Below, piece after piece: positions 35,961 through 44,000 of a DNA stretch of 64,000 nucleotides. The position numbers and the translations under genes were made by a program. Numbering within the stretch: position 1 is the first letter of the stretch; each line of letters opens with the position of its first letter. Origin of the DNA: Paraburkholderia saeva (lineage in GTDB: Bacteria > Pseudomonadota > Gammaproteobacteria > Burkholderiales > Burkholderiaceae). The notes under the pieces were generated by a model. The model ran no database searches. It had not been told where the DNA came from and worked only from the letters and a program-made list of their open reading frames with translations. Where the stretch lies: positions 186,001 to 250,000 of the forward strand of contig NZ_CAJQZC010000009.1 of assembly GCF_907164555.1 (NCBI RefSeq), given 5' to 3'.

Positions 35961-36439
35961 CGTGCACGCTCCCCGGTATCGCCGACTTCGATGATAAATT
36001 CCGTGCCCCGCACGCCCAGCGTGGTGGTCGGTGTGCTGAAACGTACGGCATCGGGGTTTGCCTTCGCCAGCTTCCCGGAAATCACGGCTAGCGAACCGCG
36101 TTTGATGGTGGCGTCGAGCACACCGTCGTGGGTCGTGCTGTTGAACGCGAACCGGTTGAGGTCGAGGACGGTATTCGCGCCAGCCGAAAGTTGCGTGCTG
36201 TCGCGCAACGTGATGCCGACGGAGGATTCCGGGCCGGTCACGATGCGATCGCTGCCGTAAACCTCGCCGCCGATGGCCGCGCCCGAACTACTTCCTGCGC
36301 GCTCGATTTGAACCTTGCCTTTGACGGTCTTGACGACGCCTGCCGCATCGTCGGCAAGTGCATCCGCGACGCCCACGCACCCACACCCGCAGGCAAGAAC
36401 CAGCGCATATTTGAAGGCCTGAAGACGCATCGGTGGCAC
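35957..36439 (-). CDS. FecR-domain periplasmic protein
   Basis: This 160-residue protein has an N-terminal signal/membrane segment and a FecR beta-helix-like domain (about 45-155). The domain carries VKTVKGKVQIER, a GITLRDSTQLSAGANTVLDL core and the C-terminal TPTTTLGVRGTEFIIEV that defines FecR-type proteins. Its stop overlaps the next start (TTGA), so translation of the OmpA gene is coupled. No FecI sigma factor or TonB receptor is near; the association with CHASE2 suggests an envelope-sensing role. Confidence 0.88.
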   Translation of the reverse strand: MPPMRLQAFKYALVLACGCGCVGVADALADDAAGVVKTVKGKVQIERAGSSSGAAIGGEVYGSDRIVTGPESSVGITLRDSTQLSAGANTVLDLNRFAFNSTTHDGVLDATIKRGSLAVISGKLAKANPDAVRFSTPTTTLGVRGTEFIIEVGDTGERAR

Positions 36440-36651
36440 CTGATTGCGTAAGCGCTGCTATCTGCGGGTCACCGCGGCTCCCCACTGTCGGCTTCGCGTT
36501 GTGAGCGATCATTCACCGACTGCCCGTAGAGCCCAGGCTTGTGAAGGACGTGCAGCCACACTGCTTGTTGAAGCCCGATGGTGACGTCTGCGCGCGATCG
36601 GACAGAGTACCGCACTGATCCCGATGACTCTGTGCGCTTCCGCGCATATCG

Positions 36652-36881
36652 CTATCGGGCGCTTCGCTGGCGGTCGGGGGTGCTGCGGTGTCCGTGGTAT
36701 GGAGGATTGTCATCGTTCTGTCTTCGGACCCGCGAATCATGCAGCTTCTGCAGCTCCGAACGGCGCCAGTCCGCCGGCGTCATGCCCATGTGCCGAGTGA
36801 AGGCGCATCTGCATGCAGCCACCGATTTGTAGCCGACGGTCTCCTCCACTACTTCGGTCGATACGCCAGGGCTTTTTCAGT
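36652..36881 (-). pseudogene. AraC-family regulator C-terminal fragment
   Basis: The minus strand reads GVSTEVVEETVGYKSVAACR and then CAFTRHMGMTPADWRRS, the second HTH of a GlxA/AraC-type regulator. A stop lies just upstream near 36882-36884 and no first HTH or sensor domain follows in any frame. It is a remnant, not a working regulator. Confidence 0.65.
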
Positions 36882-37158
36882 TCGTTGGCGACCAACGCGA
36901 TGCGGACTTTTGCCATGGCGGCCGAGGTGTATCCCGGAAGATGCCTGCTTCAGCAGCGTGGGCAGGCGCAAAGGTTCTTCGAGAAGCCAGAGCACACGTT
37001 GCCAGCGCGAATTTTCAAGGTGATGGGCGACGATATTCACAAGCGCGCCTGGTAACCCGATTGTGGGTTTTCCCCTGCTTGTGCGAACAGCCTTGTTAGA
37101 TGCGAAATATTACCTATCGTTGATTCAGGATCTGCGCGTCGGACGAGGAGAGGAAAAC
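36882..37158. other. Gap before the BON-domain gene
   Basis: Nothing recognisable apart from the promoter region and the GAGGAGAGGA ribosome binding site at 37145-37154 for the next gene. The 36440-36651 stretch on the other side of the AraC fragment is likewise without a gene. Confidence 0.4.
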
Positions 37159-37512
37159 ATGAAGGCACGTAACGTCGTGAAACTGCTCGTCGTCCTGGGA
37201 TGCGTCACGCTGACGTCGAACGTCTACGCGCAAGCGAGCAATGCCATGCCGATGGCGTCAAGTCCGACGGCAAGTTCAGGCAAGGCGACGCCAGCGGACA
37301 AGCACCTGGTTCGCGATGTACGCAAGGCGTTATCGAAAGCGCCTGGCTTTGACGTGTCTAACGTATACGTCAAGGCGCGCGGAGGTGTGGTGACGCTATC
37401 CGGCAGCGTGCCGGACGGTCCCCAGATCGAGCAGGCCACCGAAGTCGCGAAGGGCGTGCCGGGTGTCACTTCGGTGAGTAACCATCTGACGCTCTATACG
37501 AAAGGATATTAA
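37159..37512 (+). CDS. Periplasmic BON-domain protein
   Basis: This 117-residue protein has a signal peptide (VVKLLVVLGCVTLTSNVYAQ) and a single BON domain (about 47-112: DVRKALSKAPGFDVSNVYVKARGGVVTLSGSV). Single-BON periplasmic proteins (OsmY/DUF-like) bind membranes or other envelope parts. GAGGAGAGGA precedes ATG 37159 closely. A stress role is inferred from family members. Confidence 0.87.
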   Translation: MKARNVVKLLVVLGCVTLTSNVYAQASNAMPMASSPTASSGKATPADKHLVRDVRKALSKAPGFDVSNVYVKARGGVVTLSGSVPDGPQIEQATEVAKGVPGVTSVSNHLTLYTKGY

Positions 37513-37544
37513 CGCTTCAAGGCCGCGCCGGGACGTATCCGCCT

Positions 37545-37994
37545 TTAAGGGGCCTCGAAACGCTCCCATTTGAATGATTCGCTCAAGACATCCACAACCA
37601 GGCCATCAACCGGAATTGAGTCGACGGAGCCGCACCACGCGGCAGGATATGCCTGCTGCTGCTTGCCCGCGGCATACAGGGCCGCCCAGACCTCGTGGGT
37701 TATCTGTGCTTTTCGCCGCAGAATTTCGCCGACGTCAAGGCGCTTAACATCGCATCCGTAGCGCACAAGTCCGCCGCTCGCCGCGTAAGTTTCTCGCATC
37801 GTCAGGCGGCGCACTGGCTGCCCGGCCACATGGCACGCGTCGCCAGCGGTTTGCTCCCAGTGCTGATTTCGCGAAAACCACAGCACCGGCATGCCGGTCG
37901 ATTCGATGTCGATGCCAATGCCGCCCGGGATGAGCATCCCGCTTGCGCTGATGTGCTGATATTTTCGTGCCGTAGTGTAGTGCCATGCCAACAT
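37545..37994 (-). CDS. Conserved-looking protein of unknown function (149 aa)
   Basis: This 149-residue soluble protein starts MLAWHYTTARKYQHISASGM and contains PVLWFSRNQHWEQTA and EVWAALYAAGKQQQ. GGAG precedes the ATG. The HYTT opening and the I..SGML pattern faintly recall ADP-ribosyltransferase-like toxins (DarT/Tpt1 types open with H-x-T and an I..xGL helix), but I see no clear catalytic set. It lies 75 bp beyond the stop of the ndvB-type gene on the same strand. Confidence 0.6.
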   Translation of the reverse strand: MLAWHYTTARKYQHISASGMLIPGGIGIDIESTGMPVLWFSRNQHWEQTAGDACHVAGQPVRRLTMRETYAASGGLVRYGCDVKRLDVGEILRRKAQITHEVWAALYAAGKQQQAYPAAWCGSVDSIPVDGLVVDVLSESFKWERFEAP

Positions 37995-38069
37995 CGATTG
38001 CTCCGATCAGCTTTGCCAGCTATTGCCATTGTTTGCTTCCTGTCTGTATCTCGATGGGTGCGCGATGTG

Positions 38070-41000
38070 TCACGCAACCTGAGCGCCCGAGTTCACCCGT
38101 TCACTCACACCGAAGCAACGCGAAATCAGCAGCGTATGCGAACCCGCATCAAGCGGCACGCGCACCCGTCCATCACCCCATTCGACACTCGCACCGTCGA
38201 GCACTGCGCGTGTCCCACCGGACTCTTCAGCGGATTCAACGCGAATCTCATACCGGGTCGACTGTATCGTCACGGTTGCATCAAAACCCGGCCACGTGTC
38301 CGGGATACAGGGGTCGATCACAAGAAAATCGCCCTCGCGACAAATTCCAAGAATGCCCTCCATACCCGCCCGGTACATCCATCCAGCGGATCCCGTGTAC
38401 CAGGTCCAGCCACCGCGCCCAACATGCGGCGCCACGGAATAGACATCGGCGGCTACGACATAGGGTTCGACCTTGTAGCGGTCGACTTCCATCGGTGTGC
38501 GCGCATGATTGACCGGATTGACCAGTGAAAACAGCGAGGCGGCCTTGTTGCCATCGCGCATTTTTGTCAGCGCAAGAATTGCCCACATCGCCGCGTGGCT
38601 ATACTGCCCGCCGTTTTCACGCAGTCCCGGCGGATAGCCCTTGATGTAGCCGGGATCGTGCGACGTTTTATCGAACGGCGGCGTGAAAAGCAAAGCAAGT
38701 CTGTCGTCCCGACGGATAAGGTGCTTTTCCAGCGATGCCATCGCCAACGCCGCACGCACGGGATCTGCCGCGCCCGACAGCACAGCCCACGACTGTGCGA
38801 TCGAATCGATCCGACACTCGTCACTGTCTTTCGAGCCAAGCCACGTGCCGTCGTCAAACGTCGCGCGGCGATACCATTCGCCGTCCCATGCCTCGCGCTC
38901 CAGCGCCTCGCGAACCGAGGCCGCATGAGCACGCCAGCGCGCAGCGCGCGCAACGGAAACCGCATCGCGCGATGCAGCGAGGGGGGTGAACAATTCGATC
39001 GTCCGCAAAAGCAGCCAGCCCAGCCAGACGCTTTCTCCCTTGCCTTGTGCGCCGACGCGGTTCATGCCGTCGTTCCAGTCACCCGCGCCGATCAGAGGCA
39101 AGCCATGCTCGCCGGTCAGTTCAATGCATTGATCGAGGCCGCGCGCGCAATGTTCGAACAGCGACGCTGATTCATCTGCGATGATCGGCTGGAAGAACGC
39201 ATCGTGCTCGCCGGGTTGCAGTGGCGGTCCATCGAGGAACGGCACGATCTCGTCGAGAATCGCGACGTCGCCCGCGCAGCCGATGTACGTCGCCGTCGCG
39301 AATGCGAGCCACACGCGGTCATCGGAAATCCGCGTGCGCACGCCTTGCCCCGATTGGGGCAACCACCAGTGCTGGAAATCGCCTTCGACGAACTGCCGCG
39401 CCGCGGTGCGTAGCAAATGCCGCCGTGTCTCGTCCGGCTGGGCATGCGTCAACGCCATGCTGTCCTGCAGCTGATCACGGAACCCATACGCGCCGCTCGC
39501 CTGATAGAACGCCGAGCGCGCCCAGACGCGGCACGCGAGCGTCTGATACAGCAGCCAGCCGTTTAGCATCAGATCCATCGCGCGGTCGGGGGTCTTCACC
39601 TGGACGGTACCGAGTATGTTCTGCCACTGGCTCGTCACTTCAGCGAGGACAGCGTCGAGATCTGCCTTGCGATAGCGCTCGATCAATGCCCGCGCCTCTT
39701 CGACGCCAACGCATTGCCCGACGAACCACACCACTTCGACAACCTCGTCCACGCCCAGCTCAATGACACGCTGCAACGCGGCACAGGGGTCCAGACCCGC
39801 GCCGGTTGCGCCGGAGAGCCGCGCGTTGCCGTTCAGCGCGGCGGGTGCCGCAGCCCGGCCGTTGCGCCCGAGAAATTCAGTGCGATCGGCCGTCCACGCG
39901 GTCTGCTGGCCGCCCAGGTCGGCGAACGCGACGCGCCCCGCGAACCCCATGCTCCACGGATTGCGCGCCAGCATCGCGCCGGTTGCAGTGTCCATTTCTG
40001 TCACGATGAAGGGTCCCGATGCGCCGCGCGATGTGCCAAGCACCCATTCCACCCACGTCGTCACGGACAGACGGCGCGGCCTGCCGGACAGATTGCGCAA
40101 CGTCAGCCTGGAAATCTTCACAGGGTCGGCGGGCGGTACGTACTGCAGCAAGTCGAGCGCGATGCCGTTCGCCTCGTGTTCGAAGCGGCTGTAGCCATGC
40201 CCGTGGCGCGCGACGTACGTCCCGCCATCCTGAACCGGCAGTGCGGTGGCACCCCACACATCGCCAGTCACTTCGTCACGCACATAGATGGCTTCGCCGG
40301 CTGGGTCTTCGACCGGATCATTCGACCATGGCGTGAGTTGATTCTCGCGGCTGTTTTCGGCCCACGTGTAGCCGCTGCCTTCCGCCGCGACCTGAAAGCC
40401 GAAACCGGGGTTCGCGATCACGTTGATCCACGGCGCGGGCGTCGTCGCGCCCGCAGCGAGAACGGTCACGTATTCCCGGCCGTCTTTGTCGAAACCGCCC
40501 AGACCGTTGAAGAACTCAAGCCTCGACGGCAGCGAAGAATGCGCGCGCGGCAGATAAGGCACCGCGGGCCATGGCGACGACATGGGCGGCCTCTGCAGGC
40601 GCAGCGCCGAGGGCTGGTCCGGCGCCTGCGGCAAGCGCGCGAGCTGTTCGGCGATTGAACCGCGACGCGCGATCAACGCGACACGCGCGACCGATTGCAG
40701 CAATGCACGGGCCTCCACGCTCATCAAATCGGCGCGCAGCGTAAAGACCGCCCCTTGCGCGAGTTCTTCGCCGAAATGCGGCCGCGCCTGGCTGCTGCGC
40801 ACAGCTGTTTCGATCGCGCCCTGCAATTCCTGCATGTACGACGAAGCCCGCTCGTTGATGATGACGAGATCGACGGGGAGCCGCTTCATTCGCCAGTATT
40901 CGTGGGCCCTCAATAACTGCCTGACCTGCGCGATGTCCTCGACGTCGTCGATACGCAGCAGCACAATCGGCAGGTCGCCGGAGATCGCGTGCGGCCAGAG

Positions 41001-44000
41001 TCCCGACTGCGGACCCGCCCCGCGAACGATCGTGTCCGACGGCGCCCTGAAACGTGCATCGGCGTATATGACCGGCGCGGCCAGACGCTGAAAATCCGCC
41101 GCCTCTTCGGCTTCGACATCGAGATGACGCAACTGCACCTGAGCCTGCGTCCACGCTAGCGTTTTGGCGCGATCGAACGCGTTGCGGTCATGGTGCTTGT
41201 CGACCAGATCGAGCAACAGCGCCCGCGACTCGGCCACCACTGTCCAGAACGTCACGCGTGCGACCTTGCCCGGCGGAACCAGCACGCGATACCTGAGCGC
41301 AAAGACCGGATCGAGTACGGTGCCGACGGTGTTGGTCAGCGGCTGACCGTCGAAGATCGCTGCCGCCGTGCCGGCGTTGCGCCCGCGGCCCAGAAAGCGC
41401 GCGCGATCCGATTCGTATTGCGGATCGGCGACGATCTCGCCATCGACCACCGCGAAATGCGCAGCCCACGCCTGTTTTTCGTCGTGCGAACGCGGACGGC
41501 GCGTGGCCACCAGCGCGCCGAATTCCGCGAGGTGCGCGGTCTCGACAAACATCCGCGAGAAGGCCGGATGTGCGTTGTCGGCAGCGGGCGTCGCGAGCAC
41601 GATTTCGGCATAGGAAGTCAGTTCGATCTCGCGCGCACGGCGGCCGCTGTTCGCCAACGACACGCGGCGCACTTCGCCGTCCGCTTCACCGGAAACCAGT
41701 ACGTCCATCGTCGTTGTCAACGCGCCGTCGCGGCGGATGAATTCCGCATGGTCCTCGCCGAACACAACCTCTTCGTAGCCGGCTTCGCTACCGGCCGGCT
41801 GTGCGCCTGCTGACCACACCTGGCCGCTCTGCATATCGCGCAGGAAGATGAAGGAGCCCCAGTCGTCGCGGGTTGCGTCTTCGCGCCAGCGGGTCACGGC
41901 CAGGTCGCGCCAACGGCTGTAGCCGGCACCGGTCGCTGTCAGCATGACCGCGTAGCGTCCATTCGACAGCAGGTGTGTCACCGGCGCAGCGCCCGCCACA
42001 GCCGACGCAGCGAGGCGGCGTACCGTCGGCGGCACAATGCCGGCGACGGTTGCTGACGTGTTCACTTCTTCGGCCCGGGGATGCGCAACAGCCACGTTGC
42101 GCGGCATACGTTCCTGCAGCAGCAGTTCGCTCGCCTGGATCATGGGTTCGCGATGGAAACGTGCTCGCATCTGCGCGTCGAGCAACGTGTTCGCGATCGA
42201 CACGATCGTCATGCCCTGGTGATGCGCCATGAAATTGCGCACGATCGCAACATCCTCGTTGTCAGGTAGCCGCGAGCGGGTGAAATCGAGTGCTTCGTAG
42301 AAGCCGTAGCGACCCAGCGCGCCCAGTGCGGCGAGTTGTGCGTAGTTCTCTCGCGCGGCTTGTGGGTCGACCATCGCGGCTAGCCCCGTCGCATACGGCG
42401 CGATCACGCGGTTCTCCGAAAGCCCCCGTTTGAGGCCAAGACCGGGGACGCCGAAATTCGAATACTGGTAGGTAAATTCGATATCGCGCGCGTTGTACGC
42501 CGACTCCGAAATGCCCCACGGAATGCCGAGCGAACGTCCATACGCGGCTTGCCGCTCCACCACCAGACGGCTCGTCTGTTCGAGCAGGCTGCCGACCGGT
42601 GCACGCATCACCAGCGACGGCATCAGGTATTCGAACATCGACCCCGACCACGAGATCAGTGCCGAGCCGTTACCGACCGGCGTTGCAGCGCGACCGAGGC
42701 GGAACCAGTGGCGCGTCGTCACGTCGCCTTTCGCGATGGCGAACAGGCTCGCGAGGCGCGCTTCCGACGCCAGCAGGTCGTAACAGTTCAGGTCGAGGCT
42801 GTTGTCGGATTGCGAATAGCCGATCGATAGCAGCTTGCGTTCCGGATCGAGCAGGAACGCGAAGTCCATGTCGAGCGCCATCGCCCGCGAGGTATCGGCG
42901 AGCGCTTTCAGTCGCGCCCGCAGAAGGTCCGGTGCCACGGCGCGTTGTTGCCGGTCGCGGGCATGTTCGACCACACTTTTGCTCAATGCGTCAATCCAGA
43001 ACATGAGGTCTGCGGAACTGGCGTCGCCGCCGGCGGGCACGAGTTCACGCGTTGCCTTTGCGGCCTTTTCCGCCAGCCGCATGAGCGACGGCGACAGCGC
43101 TTCAAGCGTCTGCGGGCCGTGCAACTGCTTGCTGATCTCTTCGAGGATCGCAACCAGTTGCCTGCCGCGCTCACCGCCTGCAGCGGGCAGCGCGTCGATG
43201 GCTTCACGCGCGAGTTGCAGGTTATCCATTAACCCGGACCGCGCGGCCGACGCGAGCAATTCATGCGGCCACTCTTCGCACGCGTTAGCAAGGACGATCA
43301 GATGACCGGCCAGATTGCCGCTATCGACCGACGAAACATACGCCGGCGCCAGCACCTGGAGATCGAGCGTTCCGTACCAGTTGTAGAAATGCCCCTTGAA
43401 ACGCGCGAGCTTGCGCATCGAAGCGAACGCCGCTTCGAGCCGTTCGACAGTTTCCGTCGTCCCCGCCCAGCCGAAATCCCGCGCGGCAACCGCCGACAGC
43501 AGATAAAGGCCAAGGTTGGTTGGCGAGGTGCGGTGTGCGACGACGGGCTTCGGATCTTCCTGGAAGTTGTCGGGCGGCAGCATATTCTCTGCCGGCGTAA
43601 CGAAGGTCTCGAAGAAACGCCACGTACGTCGCGCAATGAGGCGAAGGCTGCGCGCGTCCGCGTCCGCCATCGCGAAACGCCGCGCGACGGTCGGCGACCG
43701 GCTCGACCACAGCGCGAGCGCCGGCGCGGCGAGCCATAACAGCGCAAACGGCAGCGCGAGCGGCCAGTGCGACGGCGCAAACGCAATCGCACCAGCCGGC
43801 AGCGCGAGACCGAGCGCGACACCGCCTGACATCTGCCGATAAAAGCCGCGCAGATCGAGACGGGGGCTGCCCTTCGACTGCGCAGCGGTCGTCCATTCGA
43901 GCAGCCGGCGATGCGTCACGAAGAGCCGTATCAGCGTCCGGGCGATTGCATCGCCCATGCGCCACGCGTGGTCAGCGAGGAACGCGGCCGACAGGAATGT

